From: Bradyrhizobium monzae
Lineage (GTDB): Bacteria; Pseudomonadota; Alphaproteobacteria; Rhizobiales; Xanthobacteraceae
Assembly: GCF_021458635.1 (NCBI RefSeq)
Contig: NZ_JAIRDQ010000005.1
Coordinates: 186,001 to 250,000 of the forward strand
Reading direction: 5' to 3'
Length of the DNA: 64,000 nucleotides
Positions 8,170-16,246 of this stretch are shown one piece after another (positions within the stretch are counted from its first letter, which is position 1; every line of letters starts with the position of its first letter). The notes under the pieces were generated by a model. The model was not told where the DNA came from, ran no database searches, and worked only from the letters and a program-made list of their open reading frames with translations. A program made the position numbers and the translations under genes.

Positions 8170-8404
8170 GGGGCGTTGCGCCGGCGCGAGCGATGCGGCT
8201 CAATGAACCCATCTTACGGAGATGGGAGACCATCGCGTTCGGTTCGGGCAACAGCTCGCGACTGTCCCGAAATGCAGCGGCCGCCGACCAGGACTCGATC
8301 GGGAGATAGGCCCCCGGTCTGGAAGCTCCGAAATCGCCCGATGAAATGTGCAGCCGCCGTGAGACAGGAAAGGCCGCTCGGGAAACCGAGCGGCCTTTTT
8401 CTTT
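8170..8404 (+). ncRNA. Candidate structured RNA ending in an intrinsic terminator
   Basis: No protein is supported here, but the plus strand folds repeatedly by eye. GCGATG...CATCGC encloses a perfect hairpin CCCATCT-tacgg-AGATGGG (about 8211-8229). TTCGGG(ca)ACAG pairs with CTGTCCCGAA (about 8241-8269). GCGGC near 8277 can pair with GCCGC near 8353, enclosing GACC/GGTC and CGATCGGG/CCCGATG pairings. It ends in a strong terminator at 8367-8399. There is no obvious promoter, and I do not recognise a known family (6S, tmRNA, RNase P and SRP motifs were not found). The start is a guess. Confidence 0.3.
8367..8404 (+). terminator. Strong intrinsic terminator
   Basis: GGCCGCTCGG-GAAA-CCGAGCGGCC is followed on the plus strand by TTTTTCTTT. 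The minus-strand reading has only TTTCC after the stem. It could also end the minus-strand isonitrile-hydratase-like transcript, but the U run favours the plus direction, where no protein gene lies upstream. Confidence 0.75.
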
Positions 8405-8419
8405 GGTTGGGGTGAGGCA

Positions 8420-8554
8420 CGTGTCCCGGACGCGCTGAAGCGTTCTTACGCTGCTGCGCAGAGCCGGGACCCATCGGGCCACGCATTCGCTGATGCATGG
8501 GCCCCGGCTCTGCAGCGCACCGCTGAAGAAGCGCTGCGGTGCGTCCGGGGCACG
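8420..8554. repeat. Bradyrhizobium-type palindromic repeat element
   Basis: About 135 bases with nested inverted repeats: outer arms GTGTCCCGGACGC (8421-8433) and GCGTCCGGGGCACG (8541-8554), inner arms CTGCGCAGAGCCGGGACCCAT (8453-8473, with mismatches) and ATGGGCCCCGGCTCTGCAGC (8496-8515). I recall very similar elements scattered between genes in Bradyrhizobium chromosomes. It lies just past the 3' end of the gene at 8573-9259. Confidence 0.75.
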
Positions 8555-8572
8555 AGAGCTGAGACCCGTGCG

Positions 8573-9259
8573 CTACATCACCCGCGCCGACGCACGCTTG
8601 ACCGCTTCAAGCCGGCGGGCCTGCCCGGGCGCGCCGCGCTCTCTGAGCAAGGCGAGCACGTCGGGGGATGCCGTGTCGGGCGAGCCTGAATTGAACGGGG
8701 GCGCCGGATTGTACTCGAGCCGAAGCTGGATCGCTTCCGCCGTCGTGCGATCGACCAGCAGCGACACCAGCGTCAGCGCGAAATCGATTCCAGCGGTGAC
8801 ACCGCCGCCGGTCACGCGGTTCCGGTCGACGCAGACGCGCGTCTTGGTCGGGGTCGCACCGAACAGCGTCAGCATCTCCATCGCACTCCAATGGGTGGCG
8901 GCGTTGTAGCCCTTCAGGAGCCCGGCCGCGCCCAGCACCAGCGATCCCGTGCAGACCGACGTGACGAACTTGGCGCTGCATGCCTGCTCGCGGACGAAGT
9001 CGAGAGTCTCCTCGTCGTTGAGGAGAGCATCGGTGCCGAAACCGCCGGGAATGCAGATCACGTCCAGTTGCGGGCAGTCGGCGAACGTTACGGTCGGCTT
9101 CAGCATCAGCACGGAATCGCTCGGCACGAGGTCCAGCGTCTTCCAGACCAGGTGCACCGTCGCGCCGGGCACGGACGAGAACACCTGCAACGGACCGGTG
9201 AAGTCGAGCTGGGTGACGTGCGGAAACACCAGAAGTCCGATCTTGAGCGGTGCCGACAT
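8573..9259 (-). CDS. inhA: Isonitrile hydratase-like DJ-1/PfpI family protein
   Basis: A 228-residue DJ-1/PfpI protein of the same length as Pseudomonas putida isonitrile hydratase, which converts isonitriles to N-substituted formamides. Asp19 in TQLDFTGP and the nucleophile-elbow Cys103 in SVCTGSLVLGAAGLL match the essential Asp17 and Cys101 of that enzyme with a constant offset of two. 'LTLVSLLVDRTTAEAIQLRLEYNPAPPFNSGSPDT' also follows the enzyme closely by memory. The ATG at 9259 follows GGAGG. An open frame extends upstream to 9601 but crosses the divergent promoter. It is divergent from a GlxA-type regulator that probably controls it. Confidence 0.75.
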   Translation of the reverse strand: MSAPLKIGLLVFPHVTQLDFTGPLQVFSSVPGATVHLVWKTLDLVPSDSVLMLKPTVTFADCPQLDVICIPGGFGTDALLNDEETLDFVREQACSAKFVTSVCTGSLVLGAAGLLKGYNAATHWSAMEMLTLFGATPTKTRVCVDRNRVTGGGVTAGIDFALTLVSLLVDRTTAEAIQLRLEYNPAPPFNSGSPDTASPDVLALLRERGAPGQARRLEAVKRASARVM

Positions 9260-9344
9260 GAAAACCTCCAATGAAGAGCTTGACGTCAGCAAATTGGCAT
9301 GATGCGCTCCTGTCCAAAATGGCGTAATTCCCTCACTTTCGGAC

Positions 9345-10289
9345 ATGACCATGATAGGCATCCTGATCTTCCCGGATTTCCAATTGCTCGATGCGGCCGG
9401 CCCGATCTCGGTGTTCGAGATCGCGGCGCGTGCCAGCGACAAGCCACTTGCGCTGCGGGTCCTGGCGGTGGATGCGGGCGCGGTGCGCTCGTCCTCCGGC
9501 GTCGAGATGATGGCGCGCGATTTCAAATCGGCGAACGCGATCACGACGCTGGTCGTGGCCGGCGGCGTGGGCGTCTCGGCGGCGGCGCGCTGTCCGACCA
9601 CGCTTGCCTTCGTGCAGCGGCTGGCGAAGCGCGGCGTGCGGGTCGCCAGCGTCTGCTCGGGCGCCTATGTGCTGGCTGAGGCCGGCCTGCTCGATGGCCG
9701 CCGCGCCACCACGCATTGGGGCCGCACGCGCGATTTCGTCGCGCGCTATCCGCAGGTGAAGTTCGAGCCGGACCAGATTTTTACCCGCGACGGCAATGTC
9801 TGGACGTCGGCGGGCATCACCGCCGGCATCGACCTCGCGCTGGCGATGGTCACCGAGGACCATGGCGAGGAGATCGCGCAGGCGACCGCGCGCCAGCTCG
9901 TGCTCTATCATCGCCGCAGCGGCGGCCAGTCGCAGTTCTCGTCGCTGCTGGAATTGAAGACACCGAACGGACGCTTCGGCGCGCTGTTGTCATGGGCACG
10001 GGAAAATCTCGACGCGCCGCTGACGGTGGAAAACCTCGCCGATCGCGCCGGCATGAGCGCGCGGCACTTTGCGCGCGCCTTTGCCGCGGAGACCGGCACG
10101 ACGCCGTCGAAGGCGATCGAGCGGTTGCGGATCGAGGTCGCGCGCGAACGCGTGCAGTCCTCGCGCGAGGCGATCGAGCTTGTTGCCGAGGCGACCGGCT
10201 TCCGCGACCCGGAGCGCATGCGTCGCGCCTTCATCCGCGCCTTCGGCCAGCCGCCGCAGGCGCTGCGGCGCGCGGCGCGGGCGGGGTAG
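9345..10289 (+). CDS. GlxA family transcriptional regulator (DJ-1/PfpI plus AraC HTH)
   Basis: A 314-residue regulator. Residues about 3-165 form a DJ-1/PfpI-like amidotransferase fold with 'ILIFPDFQLLDAAGPISVF', a cysteine elbow in SVCSGAYVLAEAGLL and 'THWGRTRDF'. Residues about 210-310 form an AraC-type double helix-turn-helix: 'LTVENLADRAGMSARHFARAFAAETGTTPSKAIERLRIEVA' and a GFRDPERMRRAFIRAFG second motif. It probably senses a small metabolite through the DJ-1 domain. It is divergent from the isonitrile hydratase-like gene, with 85 bases between the two starts, the usual layout for a regulator and its target. Confidence 0.88.
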   Translation: MTMIGILIFPDFQLLDAAGPISVFEIAARASDKPLALRVLAVDAGAVRSSSGVEMMARDFKSANAITTLVVAGGVGVSAAARCPTTLAFVQRLAKRGVRVASVCSGAYVLAEAGLLDGRRATTHWGRTRDFVARYPQVKFEPDQIFTRDGNVWTSAGITAGIDLALAMVTEDHGEEIAQATARQLVLYHRRSGGQSQFSSLLELKTPNGRFGALLSWARENLDAPLTVENLADRAGMSARHFARAFAAETGTTPSKAIERLRIEVARERVQSSREAIELVAEATGFRDPERMRRAFIRAFGQPPQALRRAARAG

Positions 10290-10299
10290 GCATGGATTC

Positions 10300-10482
10300 A
10301 TGTGGACGAAGTCAGTCGGCTTGCTCTTATTCGTCGCGCTTGCAGCGATAGCGTTTTGCCTTGGGCAGTTGGCAAGACGGCGTTTTCCAAAAACCTACAC
10401 CACTCTTGATCGAGCCATATCGGGCATGGAAGTGGCATTCGCTCTAGTCGTGTTTTTTGTCCTATTTTATTCCACACGCTGA
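10300..10482 (+). CDS. Small hypothetical two-helix membrane protein
   Basis: A 60-residue protein, MWTKSVGLLLFVALAAIAFC and onward, with two hydrophobic segments (about residues 5-22 and 40-57) separated by a basic loop with 'RRRFPKTYTTLDR'. It begins 10 bases after the stop of the GlxA-type regulator, so may be co-transcribed. Base composition is clearly more AT-rich than its neighbours, which hints at a recent origin or transfer. No family recognised. Other frames through this DNA are shadows of the regulator. Confidence 0.5.
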   Translation: MWTKSVGLLLFVALAAIAFCLGQLARRRFPKTYTTLDRAISGMEVAFALVVFFVLFYSTR

Positions 10483-10502
10483 CGCGATGCCCGGTTTGGC
10501 TG

Positions 10503-11516
10503 TCAGGTCGATGAGGCCGTCTCGCTTGCAGCCGTAGCGGGCCTCTCCGCTCTTGCCGTCAGCTGCCGCGCGATCGGCGTCAGCATGTACGGCGACAGAT
10601 GGATCGGAAACTGCGTCATCGCGAAATAGAGCCAGGTGGTGGGCGGCAGTGCGCCGGCGGTCGCGGCCAGCATCAGGCCGAGATTGCGCTGTGACACCAT
10701 CAGCCCGAGCGCCAGCGCGCGCTCATAGCCGATGCGGCGGAACAGCAAGGTCGTGACCGCGAGCAGCGTGAAATAGATCGCGAACGACAGAGCTGCGAGA
10801 CTGATCGTGAAGACCGGCTGCGCCACCAGATCGCTGACGACATCGCCCATGATCGCGGACGCGAAGATCAGGAGGATGATGATGTTGAAGCCGTCGATCG
10901 GCTGCTTGTGGCGCCGGATCGCCTCAGCGCCGAAGATCCAGCGGATTGCGGTTGCGGCGAGCAGCGATGCTGCGAGGATGCCGAGCAGCTTCAGCCCGAG
11001 CGTGAGCGGCGAGATGCTCAGCATGCCGCCGAGGAACAGGCTCGCGAACAGCGACGCGGTGAAGGGCACGATCGCGGTTGCGCTCACCAGCGTGACCAGC
11101 ACCAGCGTGGCATCGAGGCCCATCAGCGCTGCCAGCGCCGGAGAGGCCATCATCGGCGATGCCATGCTCTGGAGCATCAGCGCCAGCGACAGGCCGGGCG
11201 CGCGGTCGGTGAGCCCGGTCGCATGCGCGACCAGTCCGACGATCAGCGGCACGCCGATCGTGGTCCAGGCCGTGGCGGTCGCCACCAGCGCGGGCCGGCG
11301 CAGATGTCCGTACAGCGCGGCGAGATCGACCCGCATGAAGGAGATGCAGAGCAGAACGAGGATCGCCTCGGTGACGTAGGGACGCAGCAGCGCGCCGAGC
11401 GGCGGCACTGCGGCCGCGATGAACACGACGGACGCCACCGCGCGCGTGCCCTGGCCGCCAAGCCAGCTCAGGCCGCGAATCGGAAGGGCGAAGACAGTTT
11501 TGAGCGCAGACGACAT
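10503..11516 (-). CDS. Bile acid:sodium symporter (BASS)-like transporter
   Basis: A 337-residue inner-membrane protein with about nine or ten hydrophobic segments. Features resemble the BASS/ArsB-like fold: paired discontinuous-helix regions rich in Ser, Pro and Gly such as 'LMLQSMASPMMASPALAALMGLD' near residues 112-134 and 'GLMVSQRNLGLMLAATAGALPP' near 272-293. The substrate is unknown; family members move organic anions with sodium. It is separated from the downstream-oriented esterase by only 16 bases and the two may share a transcript. The ATG at 11516 precedes a short polar N-terminus. Confidence 0.65.
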   Translation of the reverse strand: MSSALKTVFALPIRGLSWLGGQGTRAVASVVFIAAAVPPLGALLRPYVTEAILVLLCISFMRVDLAALYGHLRRPALVATATAWTTIGVPLIVGLVAHATGLTDRAPGLSLALMLQSMASPMMASPALAALMGLDATLVLVTLVSATAIVPFTASLFASLFLGGMLSISPLTLGLKLLGILAASLLAATAIRWIFGAEAIRRHKQPIDGFNIIILLIFASAIMGDVVSDLVAQPVFTISLAALSFAIYFTLLAVTTLLFRRIGYERALALGLMVSQRNLGLMLAATAGALPPTTWLYFAMTQFPIHLSPYMLTPIARQLTARAERPATAASETASST

Positions 11517-11532
11517 TCGAATGATGGTGCTG

Positions 11533-12480
11533 TCAGCCCAGTGCCTTCAGCCACGCGCCGATCTCGCTCACGGCGACATTGGCCTCTCGCAGCAATTTGC
11601 CCATGGTGAGGAAGCCGTGGAACTGGCCGGGGAAGTGCTTATAGGTCACGTTGACGCCGGCCTGTTTCAGGCGTGCGGCGTATTCGTCGCCCTCGTCGCG
11701 CAAGGGATCGGCGCCGGCCGTGAGCACATAGGCCGGCGGCAGCCCGGCCAAATTCTCGACGCGCGCGGGCGAGGCGCGCCAGTCGTGGATGTCGGCGGTG
11801 CCGTTGAGATAGTGGTCGCGGAACCAACGGATCACACTATGCGTCAGCAGCACGCTGGTCTCGGGCTCGCTGTGCGAGTCGTGCGTCATGGCGAAGTCGA
11901 CGGCGGGATAGATCAGTACCTGGCCGGCGAGCTTCGGGCCATCGCCGTCACGCGCGGCAAGCGCCGTGACCGCCGTCAGATTGCCGCCGGCGCTGTCGCC
12001 GCCGATCGAGAGGCGCGCGGCGTCGATGCCGAGACCGCGCGCGTGCGCGGCGACCCATTTGGTCGCGGCGATCGCATCGTCGGTGGCGGCTGGAAATTTG
12101 TGTTCGGGCGCGAGGCGGTAATCGACCGCGATCACGATCAGGGCGCCCGCGTCGGCGAGCTGCCGGCAGACGACGTCGTGGCTGTCGAGATCGCCGATCA
12201 CCCAGCCGCCGCCATGGAAGAACACCAGCGCAGGCGCCAGGCCATCCTTGAGGCGCGGCTGCTTCGGCACGTAGATGCGTGCGGGGATCGATCCGTGCGG
12301 CGCCGGGATCGACAGCGGTGCAACGCGCGCGAGCTCCGGCGGCTCGGGGTTGGTGGCGACGCGGCCCTGGAGGTAATAAGCGCGGGCTTCGGCGGCGGTC
12401 AGCGTCTCGTAGGCGGGGCGGCCGGCCTCCTGGAAAGCCTTGTAGACGGCGGCGGCATCGGGATCGAGCACGACGGGCAT
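11533..12480 (-). CDS. Alpha/beta hydrolase, hormone-sensitive-lipase family esterase
   Basis: A 315-residue cytoplasmic carboxylesterase of the HSL/bacterial family IV type. Oxyanion-hole motif HGGGWVIG near residues 89-96, nucleophile Ser in GDSAGGN near 163, catalytic Asp in 'TAGADPLRDEG' near 258, and catalytic His in 'FPGQFHGFLTM' near 288. Length is normal. Start ATG at 12480 has GGGGGT eight bases upstream. It likely cleaves short-chain esters. It lies upstream of the BASS-like gene on the same strand. Confidence 0.9.
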   Translation of the reverse strand: MPVVLDPDAAAVYKAFQEAGRPAYETLTAAEARAYYLQGRVATNPEPPELARVAPLSIPAPHGSIPARIYVPKQPRLKDGLAPALVFFHGGGWVIGDLDSHDVVCRQLADAGALIVIAVDYRLAPEHKFPAATDDAIAATKWVAAHARGLGIDAARLSIGGDSAGGNLTAVTALAARDGDGPKLAGQVLIYPAVDFAMTHDSHSEPETSVLLTHSVIRWFRDHYLNGTADIHDWRASPARVENLAGLPPAYVLTAGADPLRDEGDEYAARLKQAGVNVTYKHFPGQFHGFLTMGKLLREANVAVSEIGAWLKALG

Positions 12481-12830
12481 GGGCAGGGACCCCCTTGAGG
12501 TTCAGGTTATCGTTGGACGTCATTTTCGGGGGGCAATGCCCGCTTCTGCCCCGGGGAGAGGCCGCCAACTATCCCATTCGGCACCCGGCCTGTCACGCCG
12601 GCGGTGGGCAGGGCAGAGATGCCGCCCTTTCCGCCCGTCAAGGCCAAAAAGCCAATATTTTCAATGTTTGGCGGTTTTCGCTCACCAATAGCGACTAACC
12701 AAGCATCTAAGGGAAAAGGGTGCGGTGCCCCTTCGGGGGTATTCGCAGTCGCAAAGGTGGGGCTAATCTCCTCAGCGCGACCGATTCTGGCAACGTCCAG
12801 TGGGGCTTTCAGCGCCTGAGATCGAACCCC
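12481..12830. other. Intergenic region, AT-richer
   Basis: About 350 bases with no supported gene. It contains the upstream region of the esterase. GC content falls between 12640 and 12720. I examined a sequence near 12820 that looked like a tRNA T-arm, but it does not fold. Confidence 0.4.
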
Positions 12831-13118
12831 ATGCCAAAAGCGGGCAGACCAAAGACAGTTTACGATGGGATTTTAGCGGAGCCGATTCCGAGATGGACGT
12901 TGCTCACGCGGCCGAGCGACGACGAAGTTCGCCAGCTTCACGAGAGGAAAATGAGGGCTCTTTTTGCCCACTATGACCTCGATCCTACCAACGCGTTTCA
13001 ATTCGATCCGGCAAAAACGGCCATTGCTTGGTCGGAGCTGGCTTGGCATCTCGCCAAGGATCACGTTCCGGGCTTCAATGAACCACCGCAAAAGCGCGGC
13101 AAACCATCTTTCAATTGA
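12831..13118 (+). CDS. Hypothetical protein, 95 residues
   Basis: Begins MPKAGRPKTVYDGILAEPIP and contains 'RPSDDEVRQLHERKMRALFAHYDLDPTNAFQFDPAKTAIAWSELAWHLAKDHVPGF'. The amphipathic, charged composition and Trp/Asp usage look like a real small cytoplasmic protein. No domain recognised. The frame is open further upstream to 12720, but that part lacks coding character, so I prefer the internal ATG. The surroundings are accessory. Confidence 0.5.
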   Translation: MPKAGRPKTVYDGILAEPIPRWTLLTRPSDDEVRQLHERKMRALFAHYDLDPTNAFQFDPAKTAIAWSELAWHLAKDHVPGFNEPPQKRGKPSFN

Positions 13119-13221
13119 AGTTCTCGGCATCTTACGTGGTGCTGCCGATGGACCTTTCGCGATAGGCACTCTGGCGTTGATTGCCATAACGGTTGCGACT
13201 TTTCGACGGCCCAAGCGGTGA
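13078..13221 (+). CDS. Possible 47-residue membrane peptide overlapping the previous gene
   Basis: In another frame an ATG at 13078 opens a peptide with 'LSIEVLGILRGAADGPFAIGTLALIAITVATFRR'. It has one clear transmembrane segment and a basic tail, a pattern common in small rhizobial hypotheticals. It overlaps the 95-residue gene by 41 bases, so it would be translationally coupled. There is no strong ribosome site. It could be a chance frame. Confidence 0.35.
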   Translation: MNHRKSAANHLSIEVLGILRGAADGPFAIGTLALIAITVATFRRPKR

Positions 13222-13744
13222 TCGCATCGGCGACACTGGCTAGTCGTTTGGTGAATGAAAATTTATTGTGATGATCATCGCAAGTCATTTCAAGCGTTTG
13301 CGCAGAAGCGCGGCGGATGATGTTTCCGCCCGACATCGCAATAGCGCAACATGGTGGACCCGCACGTTTCGTTGCACCTGTATCGGACGCGAGTGTGATC
13401 TGACCGGCGGTCCATTTTGCAGACCTTCATAACCTGTTGCGCGGGCTCAGATGCTCTGAATTTACTTCCGCTTTCGGCGCAATAACGGACATCGCGAGAC
13501 TTGCTGCCGATTCAACGTGGTCGCGAATGACCCGAACCGGACTTCGGTCGGTTTCAACGCGGCGCGAACTCCGGGGGGATCACGGCTCCGACGGCGCCCC
13601 ATAACGGCCGAAATTGGCCCTTGCCGCGCCCACTCGCCTATTTCTTTCCCCTTCTCCGCCCAGCTTAGAGCGTGTTTCGTATCCACGATTGCCGCAAGCG
13701 CCCTTAGTGCTGAAGGGAGTTCGTTGCGTCAGGTGGAGCAAGCG
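13222..13744. other. Intergenic region with possible degenerate dispersed repeat
   Basis: About 520 bases upstream of the DUF2865 gene. The stretch 13465-13560 has TCCGCTTTCGGCGCA-N-ACGGACAT and AATGACCCGAACCGGACTT, which resembles decayed dispersed repeats ('tccgcttt...agcggacat') that I recall from Bradyrhizobium genomes. No promoter stands out. The open frame that joins the DUF2865 gene across this region has no coding character before 13745. Confidence 0.3.
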
Positions 13745-14401
13745 ATGCGTACCGAATTGTCCTTTCAGCGCAAGCTGCGCCGCATGCTTGTTGCTGTCGC
13801 CATCGTTGGCCCCGTGGCGCTGACGCCCGAAATGAGTGCGGCCGAAGGCTTGCTTGATTTCTTTTTCGGTGGCGGCCTGAAGCAACAGCAGCAGACCTCG
13901 TCATTCAAAAACAATCCGCAATCACCACCGCCGCGGCCGGCCGTCGTAAGCGCGGGACCTGCCTTCTGCGTGCGCAGTTGCGACGGCAAATATTTTCCGC
14001 TGATGCGCGGCGCGGCCTCGCCGGCGCAGATGTGCCAAGCCTTCTGTCCGGCAAGCCCGACCAAAGTTTTCTTCGGCTCCAGCATCGACAGAGCCTATGC
14101 CGCAACCGGCGAACGATACGCCGATAGCGAAAACGCCTTTGCCTATCGGAAGGCGCTGCGAACCGATTGCACCTGCAACGGCCACAATCCCGCCGGTCTT
14201 GCGTCAGTCGATCTCGCGATGGACGGCTCGTTACGCTCGGGCGACGCGGTCGCTACCGCTGACGGGCTCGTCGCCTATTCCGGCATACGGGTCGGCAACG
14301 ACCAGAACCCAGATTTCACGCCGTTAGCGTCTTCCGAGTTGACTCGCACGCCGCTTCCAGCGGCGACCATCACGCCGAAGCCGGTGCCCGCGCGCGACTA
14401 G
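13745..14401 (+). CDS. DUF2865 domain-containing secreted protein
   Basis: A 218-residue exported protein. Residues 1-34 form a signal peptide with a basic start and a hydrophobic core MLVAVAIVGPVAL before a likely cut after MSAA. The mature part holds 'FCVRSCDGKYFPLMRG', 'MCQAFCPASPTKVFFGSSID' and 'CTCNGHNPAGLASVDLAMD', the conserved cysteine and aromatic pattern I associate with DUF2865. Several cysteines suggest disulfides in the periplasm. Function is unknown. The ATG at 13745 follows GGTGGAGC and directly starts the signal peptide. Confidence 0.75.
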   Translation: MRTELSFQRKLRRMLVAVAIVGPVALTPEMSAAEGLLDFFFGGGLKQQQQTSSFKNNPQSPPPRPAVVSAGPAFCVRSCDGKYFPLMRGAASPAQMCQAFCPASPTKVFFGSSIDRAYAATGERYADSENAFAYRKALRTDCTCNGHNPAGLASVDLAMDGSLRSGDAVATADGLVAYSGIRVGNDQNPDFTPLASSELTRTPLPAATITPKPVPARD

Positions 14402-14585
14402 CGCGTAGATGCGGATTGATGCAATCAATGTCCGACGACCCCCTCTTGCAGAGCTTCTCGTTGACGTCCCCTTATTGAGGAACAACCGACTAGATTTGCT
14501 CAGGTTGAGTTCTTCGCATTTTGGACCCACGGCGGAAGTCGCGCCAGAACCTCCCCATCACAGTGATGCGTTGGCTCCGGCGCTT

Positions 14586-15677
14586 CTATTTCGTGAACAT
14601 CGGCCTTGAGGACGTCGGCGGTGTCGCCGCGGGCGAAAGGTTGAACGTTAGCCAGAGGTTCCAGCCCGCTGGCCGATTTTCGTTGGCGAACTCGCCGTAG
14701 GCCTTCAGGTTGAGATAGCCCTGCAGTTTGTCTCCGATCGGAAAGATGTAGCCGACCTGCGGGCCAACGCCGACCACGCGCGACCGGAAGCAGCCAACGC
14801 GATCGCCGGAGCCGCTGTCGCAACCGAGCTGCTGATAGAGATAACCGACAAGTCCGACCTGCCACTGCTTGGTCAGGAATTGCGACGCAGCCCAGTCGAG
14901 GTGCATGTCAACGCCATTCTGATATTGAGTCGCAGGATTGACGAAGTTGTATGTGAATCCGAGCACCGCCGAAAATTCATGCCCCTTCTGTTGGTCGAAA
15001 TAGGTGTAGCCGCCGCCGGCATCGATCGCCCAGTGCCCGATCCCCATATTTGCAAGCCGCATTGAGTCGTACGCGCCAGCCGGGAGGTCCGCGGTGACGT
15101 AGGCCATGTAATTGTTGACGCCGGCATTCCATTTGATCGCGAATTGCGGGATGAGGTCGGTAAATCCTACGATCGTGCTGTTGATTGCATCGGAGCGCGG
15201 CCCGAAGGGAAAGGTGCCGCCGTTCGGCCCTGTCAATGTTCCCGTGATCGTTCCCGCAAGCGATGTGGAGTTGGCACCGTAGCCTGCCAACAGGGTGGTA
15301 GAAGCCTGACCGCCCAAGACCGGTGTCGCGAAGACGTAGGTCGCGGCCAAAAACTCAACATTCACGCTTGCATTGACGTTGGCGCTCACGTTTGCCGCCA
15401 GAACTCCGTTAAGGCGACCGATTTCGAACTCTCGCGCGCGAGCAACATCAGCGCCCGCGGAAACCGAGGTATGATAAGAAATCGAGGTCATCTGCCATCC
15501 CGGCGCCTGCGCGGGGGCCGCCGCGAGGCTGCCGAAGAATCCGGGTATCCAGAAGCTGACGCCGCCTTCATCGGCGCGAGCCATTTGAGTGGGAAGCGAT
15601 AGCAGAGCGACAACCGCTCCAACGCACAAGCGCAGCTGAGAAAAACCGCGTCCCCAAACCCATCCAAGGCACCGCAT
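14586..15677 (-). CDS. Outer-membrane transporter-like protein (phenol MetA pathway family)
   Basis: A 363-residue exported protein. The signal peptide spans about residues 1-35. The mature part is an alternating Gly/aromatic pattern typical of outer-membrane beta barrels ('WQMTSISYHTSVSAG', 'GGGYTYFDQQKGHEFSAVLGFTYNFVNPATQYQNG', 'GVGPQVGYIFPIGDKLQGYLNLKAYGEF'). This layout matches the 'MetA-pathway of phenol degradation' (SphA-like) transporters found beside catabolic genes. No catabolic genes are adjacent here, so the cargo is unknown. ATG at 15677 follows GGGGGGA. It converges with the DUF2865 gene. Confidence 0.72.
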   Translation of the reverse strand: MRCLGWVWGRGFSQLRLCVGAVVALLSLPTQMARADEGGVSFWIPGFFGSLAAAPAQAPGWQMTSISYHTSVSAGADVARAREFEIGRLNGVLAANVSANVNASVNVEFLAATYVFATPVLGGQASTTLLAGYGANSTSLAGTITGTLTGPNGGTFPFGPRSDAINSTIVGFTDLIPQFAIKWNAGVNNYMAYVTADLPAGAYDSMRLANMGIGHWAIDAGGGYTYFDQQKGHEFSAVLGFTYNFVNPATQYQNGVDMHLDWAASQFLTKQWQVGLVGYLYQQLGCDSGSGDRVGCFRSRVVGVGPQVGYIFPIGDKLQGYLNLKAYGEFANENRPAGWNLWLTFNLSPAATPPTSSRPMFTK

Positions 15678-15907
15678 TGACGATCCCCCCGAAATTTTTC
15701 GCGACGTTTCACCCCTTACGCCGAGATTGCGGGAAATCTAGGCAAAATAGGCAGAGGAATGAAATACAATTGACGTGTAGCCCACAGAGCACACAAAATG
15801 CCCCGTGTAACGGGCAACAAGGCGCCGCTTGAATGTCTCGACTAGCTGCGCGCCCGGGGGCGATTGGCCATGCAACGGCTCAAAGGTCTCGGTCAAACAT
15901 TGCCACT

Positions 15908-16246
15908 TCACTCAGGATTTGGCGTGCCACATAACTTTATCAGTGACTGCGATAATACGGCCGTAGCTGGCTTGGGATACAGCTCAGGCCGCGAACGGAC
16001 AATGACCTGCATCTCTTGAACAATGTCGTGGGCCTTTATCTGCTTCTTCACAACACAGTCATTGTAAAACTTGGCGGTACCCGCTTGAGCCGGAACAGCG
16101 ATTGTGAAAACCGCGTCAAGTGCTCCCGAAATGTAAATCTCCTGCAATCCAGGCGACAGTCGCGCCCACTGGTCAAAGGTGAAGACTACCGCTTGAGCGT
16201 GTGCGGTTGCGGTGAGAGCCAGCAGGATAAAAATGACGCGAGCCAC
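15908..16246 (-). CDS. Hypothetical periplasmic protein, 112 residues
   Basis: GTG start at 16246 with GGGAG seven bases upstream. Residues 1-17 form a signal peptide ending TAHA-QA. The mature part, about 95 residues, begins 'VVFTFDQWARLSPGLQEIYISGALDAVFTIA' and has two cysteines (in NDCVVKK and KLCGTP) that could form a disulfide. The arrangement loosely recalls small Rap1a-type immunity/periplasmic proteins, but I cannot assign a family. No partner genes are adjacent. Confidence 0.6.
   Translation of the reverse strand: MARVIFILLALTATAHAQAVVFTFDQWARLSPGLQEIYISGALDAVFTIAVPAQAGTAKFYNDCVVKKQIKAHDIVQEMQVIVRSRPELYPKPATAVLSQSLIKLCGTPNPE

Noticed and set aside
8126..8498. Minus-strand short frames across the structured RNA and terminator
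   Set aside because: They run through the terminator stem and palindrome and have no recognisable motif.
12800..12835. tRNA-like T-arm sequence (GGTTCGATCTC on the minus strand)
   Set aside because: The flanks do not pair as a T stem, and no anticodon or acceptor arm fits.
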